Assembly (NCBI GenBank): GCA_934650975.1
Contig: CAKUFW010000039.1
Span: 1 to 17,843 of the forward strand
DNA length: 17,843 nt
Source: an uncultured Collinsella sp.
GTDB taxonomy: Bacteria; Actinomycetota; Coriobacteriia; Coriobacteriales; Coriobacteriaceae
Direction: 5' to 3'
A program made the position numbers and the translations under genes. Below are positions 7,208 through 15,107 of the stretch, piece after piece. Under the pieces are notes generated by a model, which ran no database searches, was not told the DNA's origin, and was given only the letters and a program-made list of their open reading frames with translations. The first letter of the stretch is position 1. The number at the start of each line of letters is the position of its first letter.

Positions 7208-8206
7208 CTAGCGTGCCATTGCGTCGCGGCCGGCCTCGACGCGTTTACGCTGTTTGGCGCGCTCCTCGCCGGTCAGGCGCTCAAAGAGATGTCCGATAAT
7301 CGAGGCCAGCACCTGCTGGAACAGCGTGCCGCACATGACGGGGAACACGACCTCGCCGGGAAAATACTGCGTGGCGATGACGGCGCCCGAGGAGATATTG
7401 CGCATGCCACAGGTAAAGCACATAGTGGTCGTCTCGCTATACGGCAGGTGCAGGGCGCGTGCGACCAGAATGCCGATGATAAAGCCGCTGATGGCGAACA
7501 CCAGGATAAAGAGGGCGACTTCCAAGCGCTCAACATTCATGTGCAGCACGTACTCGCTCATGGCGGTGGAGTTGGACGCGATGACGCCCATCATCATGAA
7601 CTTGCAGGCGGGCGAGAGCGCGGGGGAGAGCTTCTCGTGGCCCCAGCCGCGCGTGAGCTCGTTGATGACGATACCGAGCACAGCGGGGATGGCGATCATA
7701 AAAGCCATGTTCCGCATCATGCTCGGCACATCGATTGAGACGGTGGCGCCCAGCAGGAGCTTGAGCGTAAGCGGAATCGTCACGGGCGAGATGACCGAGG
7801 ACGTTAGGATAATGGTGAGCGCGAGCGGGCCGTTGCCGCCGAACATGCTGATCCACATAAAAGCGGTGACGGCTACGGGCACGCTGTACTCGAGCACGAT
7901 GCCGCAGACGAGGTTAGGGTTGGAGCCAAAGAACAGCGAACCCATGGCATACGCCGCGATGGGGATGAGCGCAGCCGAGACAAATAACGCCAAAATCAAA
8001 TGCAGGGGACGGCGGAACACCTCGGCCACCTGGTGAAAGGTGTTGCTGAGCGCACCTTGGAACGTCATAAAAGCAAACAGGGCGGGAACGATGGGCTTGA
8101 GCACGCCGATCTGCTGGGGAAAGAGCACACCGAGCGCCACGCAAATTGGGACGATGACCTGCATGTGCCCCGCGAGGAACTTACCCAGTCCAACCCATTG
8201 CTTCAT
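7208..8206 (-). CDS. Bile acid:sodium symporter (BASS/SBF) family transporter
   Basis: This 332-aa integral membrane protein has about nine or ten hydrophobic helices and almost no soluble part apart from a basic C-terminal tail. Segments such as PALFAFMTFQGAL, CGIVLEYSVPVAVTAF and TCGMRNISSGAVIATQYFP match the BASS/SBF family, where two discontinuous helices bind sodium and an organic anion. The substrate cannot be told: family members carry bile acids, pantoate, pyruvate or other organic anions, and the bile acid name should not be read literally. The ATG at 8206 has AGGGA five bases upstream on the - strand. The frame continues upstream to 8425, but those residues are hydrophilic and atypical, so that extension is rejected. 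It converges on the DUF4931 gene with 31 bases between stops. Confidence 0.88.
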   Translation of the reverse strand: MKQWVGLGKFLAGHMQVIVPICVALGVLFPQQIGVLKPIVPALFAFMTFQGALSNTFHQVAEVFRRPLHLILALFVSAALIPIAAYAMGSLFFGSNPNLVCGIVLEYSVPVAVTAFMWISMFGGNGPLALTIILTSSVISPVTIPLTLKLLLGATVSIDVPSMMRNMAFMIAIPAVLGIVINELTRGWGHEKLSPALSPACKFMMMGVIASNSTAMSEYVLHMNVERLEVALFILVFAISGFIIGILVARALHLPYSETTTMCFTCGMRNISSGAVIATQYFPGEVVFPVMCGTLFQQVLASIIGHLFERLTGEERAKQRKRVEAGRDAMAR

Positions 8207-8236
8207 ATATCCCTGCGACTCCCTTTGCCCATAAAT

Positions 8237-8254
8237 GCATATGAATGGATATGC
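8237..8254. promoter_or_regulatory. Inverted repeat in the divergent BASS/recJ intergenic region
   Basis: GCATAT (8237-8242) and ATATGC (8249-8254) form a perfect 6-base inverted repeat around GAATGG, 31 bases upstream of the - strand transporter start. It could be an operator for that gene. The match is short and AT-rich, so chance is possible. The rest of the 223-base divergent gap shows only the recJ-side promoter. Confidence 0.3.
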
Positions 8255-8344
8255 TAGACGCTTGCATACGTTCGTGCGGCAGAAACGCTCGATTATTTCG
8301 AGGATTTTACCGCCTTCGTTTGCCGAAACCGGGGCGTACCGCGG

Positions 8345-8373
8345 CGTTTTGCGTCCGTGCTGCACGGTATAAT
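8345..8373 (+). promoter_or_regulatory. Promoter of the recJ-recQ/rel operon with palindromic spacer
   Basis: A perfect -10 box TATAAT lies at 8368-8373. The -35 region at a 17-base spacing (CGTTTT, 8345-8350) is weak. The spacer contains CCGTGC-T-GCACGG (8355-8367), a 13-base palindrome that ends exactly where the -10 begins, a typical place for a repressor or activator to act. Transcription would begin near 8380, leaving about 50 bases before the short upstream frame at 8430. Confidence 0.6.
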
Positions 8374-8429
8374 AAATCCGTTCAACAGATCTGCCTGCCG
8401 AAGCGGGCATACACAGAGGACTCATCGCT

Positions 8430-8495
8430 ATGAACCGTGAGAGGTATCGCGGCGACCTGCCCCTATCGGGGGTGGGCGCCTATGTCATCGCTTAA
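8430..8495 (+). CDS. Possible 21-residue upstream peptide overlapping the recJ-recQ start
   Basis: ATG 8430 with AGAGGA at 8415-8420 (nine-base spacing) opens a 21-codon frame that begins MNRERYRGDLPLSG and ends at TAA 8493-8495. It overlaps the first 14 bases of the recJ-recQ frame, whose ATG lies at 8482. The ribosome site fits this frame better than an alternative GTG at 8437 for the long gene. It may be a leader peptide that couples translation, as in short-overlap operons, or a chance frame. No known peptide was recognised. Confidence 0.4.
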   Translation: MNRERYRGDLPLSGVGAYVIA

Positions 8496-11400
8496 GACGA
8501 CGCATCGCTGGGCGGTCGCCCAGCAAAATCCCGAGCTCGAAAAAGAGCTTTCGGCTGGCCTGGGCATTCCCGGGCTGGTGGCGCGCATTATGGTTGCGCA
8601 CGGCATTACATCCATCGAAGAAGGCCAGCTGTTTTTGACGCCTTCGCTCGATCGCGACTGGGCCGACCCACTCATTATTCCGGGTATGTCGGTCGTTGCC
8701 GACCGCGTCGAGCGTGCCATTCGCAATCACGAGCACATCGCGGTCTTTGGCGATTTTGATGTTGACGGTATTACGTCGACCTGCCTGTTGACCGAGGCGC
8801 TGCGCACGTTTGGCGCCGATGTCACGCCGTTTATTCCGCACCGCTTTGACGAGGGTTACGGCCTGTCGCGTGCGGCGCTCGACCGCGTGAATGAGCTCGC
8901 TCATCCCCAACTAATCGTGACCGTCGACAACGGCATTGCCGCCAAGGAGGAGGTCTCCTATCTGGAGAGCCTGGGGATCGATTTGGTGGTCACGGACCAT
9001 CACGAGCCCTCCGACCAGGTGCCGCAGGGCGTGCCCCTGACCGACCCTAAGCTCGAGGACGAGGGCCCCTCGCGTGAGCTTGCCGGTGCTGGCGTGGCAC
9101 TCAAGCTGGTGCAGGTTCTGGGCGAGCGTCTGGGTAAGCCGTCGTATTGGCGTTCGCTGATCGAGGTTGCGGCGCTGGGCACCGTGTCCGACATGATGCC
9201 TCTGACGCCCGAGAACCGCGCGCTGGTTGCCGAGGGCATTCAGCAGATGCGCGTGACCGCCCGTCCCGGCTATATCGCGCTTGCCGCGCTCGCCAAGGCC
9301 GACCTTTCCAGCATTACGGCCGATGGTCTGTCGTTTTCGCTCATTCCCCGCCTGAACGCCGCCGGTCGTATGGCCGATCCTAAGCTGGCGCTCGACCTGC
9401 TGCTTGCCCGCGATCCTATCGAGGCAAGCGCACTGGCGGCCGAGCTCGAGGAGATCAATCGCCAGCGTCGCGAGATTGAGGCGGAGCTCACGCGCGATGC
9501 CATGGCAAAGGTCGAGGAGACCTACGATGGTGGCCGCGCAATCGTCGTGGGCGGTGAGGGCTGGCACGAGGGCGTCAAGGGCATCGTGGCGAGCCGTCTG
9601 ACCAACCGCTATCACGTGCCGGCGCTGCTGTTCTCGATCGAGGGCGGTATCGCGCGCGGTTCGGGTCGCTCGGTGGGCAAGGTCAACCTGTTCGACGCCG
9701 TCGAACGCTGCTCCGACCTGCTGATTCGCCGCGGCGGGCATGCGGGCGCGGTGGGCGTGACTATCGAGGCGTCTAAGCTCGATGAGTTCCGCCGCCGTCT
9801 TTCCGCCGTGCTGTCCGAGCTTCCCGCCGAGGACTTTGAGGACACCGACGAGGTCGCCGCCACGGTCGACCTTTCCGAACTGAACATCGAGACCATCGAG
9901 CAGATTTCTCGCCTTGAGCCGTTTGGTCAGGGCAACAAGGTGCCGCTGTTGGCCGCCGAGGGCGTGACGATGTGCGACCGCGCCGTGGTGGGCAAAACCG
10001 GCGAGCACATGCGCTTTGTGGCGACAGATGGTGCTGCGAGCGTGCCGGCCATCATGTTCCGCGTACCGCAGATCGATAAGCTCGTCAATTGCGATAGCGC
10101 GGTCGACTTGGTGTTCGAGGCTGTGGCCGAGCATTGGCAGGGCCGCGTAAAGCCCAAGCTCATGATCAAGGATGTCCTAGTCCGCAATACCACGGCGCCC
10201 AGCGTTGATGACCCGGCATGCGAGCTTCGCCGTGGCGTGGAGCCTGCGGACGCCGGTCTTCGCCTGGAGTCTCGCAAGCGCCAGACGCTCGCCCAGCTTT
10301 CCTATACCGAGCTCACGCGCTCGCTCATCCACAGCTTCATTGGCTCGAACCAGCCGCACCGCGCACAGGTCGAGGCGCTCGATGCCCTGGCCGATCACCA
10401 AAGTGTTCTTGCCGTCATGGGAACGGGACGCGGCAAGTCCCTCATCTTCCATGTGCATGCCGCACGCGAGGCGGTCCTTCGCGGGCGTGCGAGCATCTTT
10501 GTCTATCCGCTGCGTGCGCTCGTTGCCGACCAGGCCTATCACCTCTCGTCGACGATGGCCGCGCTCGGCATTGGCGTAGGCGTGCTGACCGGCGAGACTG
10601 TGGAGGCGGCGCGCGATGACGTGTTTGCCGGCTTGGCTTCGGGCCGCACCGGCATCGTGCTCACGACGCCCGAGTTCCTGTCCATTCACCGCGACCGCTT
10701 TGCGCGTTCGGGGCGCATCGGTTTTGTCGTTGTCGATGAGGCGCATCATGCCGGTCTTGCCAAGGGCGGCGACCGCAGCGCCTATCTCGACATGCCCGAT
10801 ATCCTCAAGGCCCTGGGCGACCCGGTCGTTATGGCCGCGACGGCCACCGCGACGGCTCCGGTCGTGGCCGAGCTTGCCCGCGTGCTGCCGATCACCCACA
10901 CAGTGGTCGACGAGACCGTGCGCGAGAACCTGCAGCTCGAGGACGATCGCGATCTTGCGAGCCGCGAGAGCCGACTGGTGTCCATTGTGGCGACGGGGGA
11001 GAAGACCGTCATCTACGTCAACTCGCGTGACCAGTCCGTGGCGCTTGCCAAGACGCTGCGTAAGCGCGTGCCCGATTGCGCGACCCGCATTGCGTTCTAT
11101 AACGCCGGACTTGCGCGCTCCGATCGCCGCCGTGTGGAGGAGGCATTCCGAGACGGAAGCCTTAGCTGCATCGTTTCGACCTCTGCCTTTGGCGAGGGCG
11201 TCAACCTGCCCGATATCCGCCATGTCGTGCTCTACCACATGCCCTTTGGCGCCATCGAGTTCAACCAGATGAGCGGGCGTGCCGGTCGCGACGGTCAGCC
11301 CGCCGTGATTCACCTGCTCTATTCGTCGCGCGACGCCCGCATTAACGAGCGCCTGCTCGATTGTTACGCGCCCGAGCGCGACGAGCTCGTCACGCTCTAT

Positions 11401-11769
11401 CGCGCACTGCAGACGATGTGGCGCTCCAACCGCGGCAAGACCGGAGACGATTCGTTTAGCGCGAGCGATATCGATATCGCGCAGATGTGCCTTGCTATCG
11501 ATGCCCGCACACCGGTCGATGAGCGCTCGGTGGAAAGCGGCCTGGGAATCTTCGAAGAACTTGGTTTCTGCCGCGTTTCGGGGTTTGACGACACGCGCCG
11601 CATCGCGATGGCCGAAAACCCCGGCCGCGTGCAATTGAGCAGGTCAATCCGCTATTTGGAGGGCCTGCGCTCGCGCATGGAGTTCTCGGCTTTCCGGAGC
11701 TGGGCGCTCGATTCGTGCGCTTCTGATATGCTAGCCAAAGTTAACCGCCCGATCGTACCGCGGGCCTAG
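8482..11769 (+). CDS. recJ: RecJ single-strand exonuclease fused to a RecQ-like DEAH helicase
   Basis: This 1095-aa protein joins two repair activities. Residues 1 to about 580 are RecJ, the 5'-3' single-strand DNA exonuclease: FGDFDVDG at 89-96 and the DHH at 172-174 are the metal-binding motifs, with the DHHA1 and OB-like parts after them (RGGHAGAVG, LEPFGQGNKVPLL). Residues from about 620 form a RecQ-like superfamily 2 helicase: Walker A GTGRGKS (647-653), DEAH (752-755), the TATAT motif III, and QMSGRAGRDG (929-938). The C-terminus shows a winged-helix-like stretch but lacks the cysteine cluster of RecQ and any HRDC domain. The start at ATG 8482 has GGGGGTG upstream; GTG 8437 in the same frame is possible. 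rel follows 15 bases after the stop. Ordinary RecJ has about 560-800 residues. Confidence 0.92.
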   Translation: MSSLKTTHRWAVAQQNPELEKELSAGLGIPGLVARIMVAHGITSIEEGQLFLTPSLDRDWADPLIIPGMSVVADRVERAIRNHEHIAVFGDFDVDGITSTCLLTEALRTFGADVTPFIPHRFDEGYGLSRAALDRVNELAHPQLIVTVDNGIAAKEEVSYLESLGIDLVVTDHHEPSDQVPQGVPLTDPKLEDEGPSRELAGAGVALKLVQVLGERLGKPSYWRSLIEVAALGTVSDMMPLTPENRALVAEGIQQMRVTARPGYIALAALAKADLSSITADGLSFSLIPRLNAAGRMADPKLALDLLLARDPIEASALAAELEEINRQRREIEAELTRDAMAKVEETYDGGRAIVVGGEGWHEGVKGIVASRLTNRYHVPALLFSIEGGIARGSGRSVGKVNLFDAVERCSDLLIRRGGHAGAVGVTIEASKLDEFRRRLSAVLSELPAEDFEDTDEVAATVDLSELNIETIEQISRLEPFGQGNKVPLLAAEGVTMCDRAVVGKTGEHMRFVATDGAASVPAIMFRVPQIDKLVNCDSAVDLVFEAVAEHWQGRVKPKLMIKDVLVRNTTAPSVDDPACELRRGVEPADAGLRLESRKRQTLAQLSYTELTRSLIHSFIGSNQPHRAQVEALDALADHQSVLAVMGTGRGKSLIFHVHAAREAVLRGRASIFVYPLRALVADQAYHLSSTMAALGIGVGVLTGETVEAARDDVFAGLASGRTGIVLTTPEFLSIHRDRFARSGRIGFVVVDEAHHAGLAKGGDRSAYLDMPDILKALGDPVVMAATATATAPVVAELARVLPITHTVVDETVRENLQLEDDRDLASRESRLVSIVATGEKTVIYVNSRDQSVALAKTLRKRVPDCATRIAFYNAGLARSDRRRVEEAFRDGSLSCIVSTSAFGEGVNLPDIRHVVLYHMPFGAIEFNQMSGRAGRDGQPAVIHLLYSSRDARINERLLDCYAPERDELVTLYRALQTMWRSNRGKTGDDSFSASDIDIAQMCLAIDARTPVDERSVESGLGIFEELGFCRVSGFDDTRRIAMAENPGRVQLSRSIRYLEGLRSRMEFSAFRSWALDSCASDMLAKVNRPIVPRA

Positions 11770-11784
11770 GGGAAGGGGACCTCG

Positions 11785-14145
11785 ATGGATGCCGCAGCCC
11801 GTACCGCCCATGATTCCACCCTCCAGCCGTTCTCGGAGATGGAGCACTATAAGCATGCCGATGAGCTGCCGCCCGAGATTATGGCGGACAGCTACGACAA
11901 GCTGGAGCGCCTGTGCCTCAAATATATGAATGAGGACGACTTTTCTAAGGTGGAGCAGGCCTATTGCTTTGCTGCCGAGAAGCACTGCAACCAAAAGCGC
12001 CGCTCGGGTGAGATGTACATCAACCATCCCGTCGAGGTGGCCATCATTTTGGCCGATCTCAAGATGGACTGCGATGTGGTGTGCGCCGCGCTGCTGCACG
12101 ATACCGTCGAGGATACCGAGACCTCGCTTGCCGATGTTTCCGGCCTGTTTGGCGATACGGTGGCCGAGCTCGTCGATGGCGTGACCAAGCTCACCAACAT
12201 CGAAGTCGACAGTATGGACGAGAAACAGGCGCTCACGCTGCGAAAGATGTTCCTCGCCATGTCCAAGGACATCCGCGTCATCATCGTTAAGCTTGCCGAC
12301 CGTCTGCACAACATGCGCACCCTTGCAGCCCTGCGTGAGGACCGTCGCCTGTTTAAGGCTCGCGAGACCATGGACGTGTATGCGCCCCTGGCCGACCGTC
12401 TGGGCATGAGTTCCATTAAGTGGGAGCTCGAGGACCTGTCCTTCTTCTATCTGGAGCCCGACGCCTATCAGCGCATCGCGCGCATGGTGGCGGAGTCACG
12501 CGAGGTTCGCGAGCGCTATCTGGCCGAGACCATCAAGACGCTCACCGACGAGCTCAACCGTATTGGTCTTGAGGGCTTCCAGATCAACGGTCGTTCCAAG
12601 CACTATTGGTCCATCTACCAAAAGATGAAGTGCAAGGGCAAGGAGTTCTCCGAGATCTACGACCTGGTGGCGCTGCGCGTTATTACCCATTCGGTGCGCG
12701 ATTGCTACTCCACGCTCGGTGCGGTGCATACGCTGTGGCACCCCATGCCCGGGCGCTTTAAAGACTATATCGCCATGCCCAAGGTCAATAACTACCAGTC
12801 GCTCCACACGACGGTTATCGGCCCCACGGCCCGCCCGCTCGAGATTCAGATTCGAACCTACGAGATGCATGAGCAGGCCGAGTACGGCATTGCCGCCCAC
12901 TGGCTGTATAAGAAATCGGGCGGATCGTCTGCTTCCAAGACCAATGATGCCCAGCGTCTGGACGACCAGATTAACTGGCTCAAACATTCGCTTGATTGGG
13001 CTGCGTCTGATGAGATCACCGACGCCAAGGAATACCTGCATTCGCTGAAGGTCGACCTCTTCGATCAAGAGATCTTCGTCTTTACGCCCAAGGGCGAGGT
13101 CATGGCGCTTCGTGCCGGCTCCACGCCGCTCGACTTTGCCTACGCCGTTCACACCGAGGTGGGAAACCACTGCGTCGGCGCTAAGATCAACGGTGCGGTG
13201 GCCCCGCTCACACACGAGATCAAGACGGGCGACCGCGTTGAAATCCTGACCAACAAGAGTTCCAAGCCGTCGCGTGATTGGCTCAAGATCGTTAAGACCC
13301 CTTCGGCCAAGTCCAAGATCCGCCGCTATTTTGCCGCCGCGACCAAAGACGATGACGCTGCTGCCGGCCGCGATATACTGGCCAAGGACCTGCGCAAGCG
13401 CGGGTATGGCATCTCTACGCCGCGATCAACGCGTGCGCTCAACGCCGTGGCGGAGCAGCTGAACTTTAAGCAGCTCGAGGACCTGTTTGCGGCCGTCGGT
13501 GCCGGCAAGGTCGCCCCGCGTGCCGTGGGCAACAAGGTCGAGCAGATCTTGGATCCCAAGCCCGAGGAGCAGCTCACCAAGGCCGAGGCCATCGCCGAGG
13601 TCGTGAAGCAGCCTGCCCGCGGCTCCAACCGCAAGCCGCAAAAGCGCGGCAAGAGCGCGAGCAACGGCATCATCGTCAAGGGCGAGAGCAACAGCGGCCT
13701 GCTGGTGCGTTTGGCGCATTGCTGCAATCCCGTGACGGGTGACGATATCGTCGGCTTCATCACGCGCGGTCGCGGTGTTTCGGTGCACCGTGCCAACTGT
13801 CCCAACGTCAAGGGCCTTATGGAGCATCCCGAGCGCATGATCGACGTGGAGTGGGACGGCGCCGCCGACACCCTCTTCCAGGTCGAGATCGTGGTCGAGT
13901 GCCTGGATCGCATGGGCCTGCTCAAGGATGTCACCATCGCCATTGGCGATGCGGGCGGCAATATCCTTTCTGCCGCCACCTCGACCAACCGCGAGGGTAT
14001 TGCAACCCTGCGCTTTATGGTCGAGATTTCGGACGCGAGTGGTCTGGATCCGCTGCTGGCCTCTATCAGCAGCGTCGACTCGGTCTACGACGCGCGCCGC
14101 CTGATGCCCGGCGAGGGCGGAGCCCAGCTTAAGCGCCGCGTTTAG
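11785..14145 (+). CDS. rel: Bifunctional (p)ppGpp synthetase/hydrolase (RelA/SpoT, Rel)
   Basis: This cytosolic enzyme makes and degrades the stringent-response alarmone (p)ppGpp. The 786 residues contain the full long RSH layout: an HD hydrolase domain with HPVEVA at H81, HDTVEDT at H105/D106 and KLADRLHNMRTL at 169-180; a synthetase domain with GRSKHYWSIYQKMK (269-282) and YDLVALRVI; a TGS domain from about 427 to 490; a cysteine-bearing domain with CCNPVTGDDIVG (C646, C647) and CPN at 672; and a C-terminal ACT domain from about 697. The synthetase carries RFKD (324-327), the RxKD signature of bifunctional enzymes rather than the ExDD of RelA-only enzymes, so both activities are expected. 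ATG 11785 has AAGGGGA five bases upstream. It is cotranscribed with the RecJ-RecQ gene. Confidence 0.97.
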   Translation: MDAAARTAHDSTLQPFSEMEHYKHADELPPEIMADSYDKLERLCLKYMNEDDFSKVEQAYCFAAEKHCNQKRRSGEMYINHPVEVAIILADLKMDCDVVCAALLHDTVEDTETSLADVSGLFGDTVAELVDGVTKLTNIEVDSMDEKQALTLRKMFLAMSKDIRVIIVKLADRLHNMRTLAALREDRRLFKARETMDVYAPLADRLGMSSIKWELEDLSFFYLEPDAYQRIARMVAESREVRERYLAETIKTLTDELNRIGLEGFQINGRSKHYWSIYQKMKCKGKEFSEIYDLVALRVITHSVRDCYSTLGAVHTLWHPMPGRFKDYIAMPKVNNYQSLHTTVIGPTARPLEIQIRTYEMHEQAEYGIAAHWLYKKSGGSSASKTNDAQRLDDQINWLKHSLDWAASDEITDAKEYLHSLKVDLFDQEIFVFTPKGEVMALRAGSTPLDFAYAVHTEVGNHCVGAKINGAVAPLTHEIKTGDRVEILTNKSSKPSRDWLKIVKTPSAKSKIRRYFAAATKDDDAAAGRDILAKDLRKRGYGISTPRSTRALNAVAEQLNFKQLEDLFAAVGAGKVAPRAVGNKVEQILDPKPEEQLTKAEAIAEVVKQPARGSNRKPQKRGKSASNGIIVKGESNSGLLVRLAHCCNPVTGDDIVGFITRGRGVSVHRANCPNVKGLMEHPERMIDVEWDGAADTLFQVEIVVECLDRMGLLKDVTIAIGDAGGNILSAATSTNREGIATLRFMVEISDASGLDPLLASISSVDSVYDARRLMPGEGGAQLKRRV

Positions 14146-14181
14146 TCGCGACGAACGTGCCACATTATCGATATTCGCTAC

Positions 14182-14209
14182 ACTCGAGGCATCGTTTGAT
14201 GCCTCGAGT
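14182..14209 (+). terminator. Perfect 12-bp hairpin between rel and the MBL gene
   Basis: Arms ACTCGAGGCATC (14182-14193) and its exact complement (14198-14209) enclose a GTTT loop in the 84-base gap. A strong T-tract is lacking (TTCTATAG follows), so it may be a partial terminator, an RNA stabiliser that sets the level of the next gene, or a 5' UTR hairpin. TACACT at 14179-14184, overlapping the left arm, resembles a -10 box but has no clear -35. Confidence 0.5.
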
Positions 14210-14229
14210 TCTATAGAGAGGAGAGGGAC

Positions 14230-14913
14230 ATGAGTGCTGTGCCCTTGGATTTAACTCCCAAGGGATCGGTCGAGATTGAGACGCTTGTAAACGGTCCCAT
14301 TCAGACCAATAGCTATGCTGTTATTTCGGATAATGAGTGCGTGATTATCGACCCCGCATGGGAAGGCGAGCGTCTGGTGGAGCATATTCGAGCCGAACAC
14401 CCTGATGCGCATGTGCTCGGCGCCGTCTGCACGCACGGTCATGCCGATCATGTTGGCGGTGTAGCTGGAGTTCGGGCCGCCGTTGGCGCCGACGCCCTGT
14501 ACGAGTTATGCGGCAAGGACGCAGCGGTGCCGCATGCGAACATCGAGGAGCAGCGAGCTATGTGGGGCATTGAGACGCCCGACCCCGGGGAGCCGACGCG
14601 CCTGCTCGCCGAGGGCGATGCTATCGAGGTGGGCGATATCTGCCTGCAGGTGATCGAGACGCCAGGGCATACGCCGGGCGGGATTGTCTTGTTTGCTGCC
14701 ACCGAGCAGGGGAACATTGCCTTTGTGGGCGACACCCTGTTTCCGGGTGGGCACGGCCGCACCGATCTTTCTGGAGGAGATGGGGCGGCTATTCTGCGCT
14801 CGCTCTCCAAGCTCGCCCGGCTTCTTCCGCCCGATACCGTTTGCCTAACCGGCCATGGCGATTCGACCACCATGGCACGCGAGCTCATGCAGAACCCTTT
14901 CATGCAGATGTAG
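14230..14913 (+). CDS. Metallo-beta-lactamase fold hydrolase (glyoxalase II-like, YcbL type)
   Basis: This 227-aa cytosolic protein has the MBL fold. Zinc-binding motifs are complete: THGHADH at residues 68-74 (H69, H71, D73, H74), H147 in ETPGHTPG, D168 in FVGDTLFPGG, and H209 in LTGHGDST. The set resembles the glyoxalase II-related YcbL group, which hydrolyses thioesters or similar small substrates; the exact substrate cannot be told. The C-terminal glutathione-binding domain of true glyoxalase II is absent. ATG 14230 has a purine-rich GAGAGGAGAGGG ribosome site directly upstream. In Firmicutes a similar hydrolase often sits near recJ-apt-relA-dtd, which fits this neighbourhood. Confidence 0.9.
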   Translation: MSAVPLDLTPKGSVEIETLVNGPIQTNSYAVISDNECVIIDPAWEGERLVEHIRAEHPDAHVLGAVCTHGHADHVGGVAGVRAAVGADALYELCGKDAAVPHANIEEQRAMWGIETPDPGEPTRLLAEGDAIEVGDICLQVIETPGHTPGGIVLFAATEQGNIAFVGDTLFPGGHGRTDLSGGDGAAILRSLSKLARLLPPDTVCLTGHGDSTTMARELMQNPFMQM

Positions 14914-14924
14914 CTTAATAGTCG

Positions 14925-14966
14925 GCTTCTGAAGCACGAGAAGCGTCCAAACGTCAAGCTATTTTT
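14925..14966 (+). terminator. Weak possible terminator after the MBL gene
   Basis: GCTTCT (14925-14930) pairs with AGAAGC (14939-14944) around an 8-base loop, and a T5 run lies at 14962-14966. The distance between stem and T-run is longer than usual, so this is only a candidate. The next 9 bases of the region also take part in a longer inverted repeat (14944-14952 with 15010-15018). Confidence 0.3.
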
Positions 14967-15018
14967 CCCCAACGGGTCGATTCCGTAGGGCAAACGGTCA
15001 AAAAAGTCTGTTTGGACG
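14944..15018. repeat. Long-range 9-base inverted repeat upstream of fba
   Basis: CGTCCAAAC (14944-14952) is exactly complementary to GTTTGGACG (15010-15018), with 57 bases between. The interior holds a T-run, a smaller ACGG/CCGT pair (14972-14975 with 14983-14986) and an A-run. It may be a structured 3' end of the MBL transcript, or chance. It does not match a riboswitch that I recognise. Confidence 0.3.
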
Positions 15019-15030
15019 ATATTCGTGAAC

Positions 15031-15067
15031 AAACGAACGTTTATGCTCGGGTGCGCCGTGGTAAAAT
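15031..15067 (+). promoter_or_regulatory. Promoter and possible operator of the aldolase gene
   Basis: TAAAAT at 15062-15067 is a good -10 box, 41 bases before the fba start. The -35 at 15040-15045 (TTTATG) is weak. AAACG-AA-CGTTT (15031-15042), a perfect inverted repeat, overlaps the -35 region and could bind a regulator. Confidence 0.45.
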
Positions 15068-15107
15068 CTCAGGCGTTATCGGAGCAACCTTACAGGAGGT
15101 TTCTTTT

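Noticed and set aside
7254..8036. + strand open frame opposite the BASS transporter
   Set aside because: The - strand protein is a well-formed membrane transporter; this frame has no ribosome site or family signal.
8207..8425. Upstream extension of the BASS transporter frame
   Set aside because: The added residues are hydrophilic and unlike the family, and ATG 8206 has a proper ribosome site. The extension also runs over the promoter of the divergent operon.
8911..10134. Long - strand open frame opposite the RecJ half
   Set aside because: Same reasoning: antisense to conserved RecJ motifs, with no start signal or recognisable domain.
10177..11634. Long - strand open frame opposite the helicase half of the RecJ-RecQ gene
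   Set aside because: Its His- and Arg-rich, low-complexity translation is typical of antisense frames in GC-rich genes, and the + strand carries clear helicase motifs.
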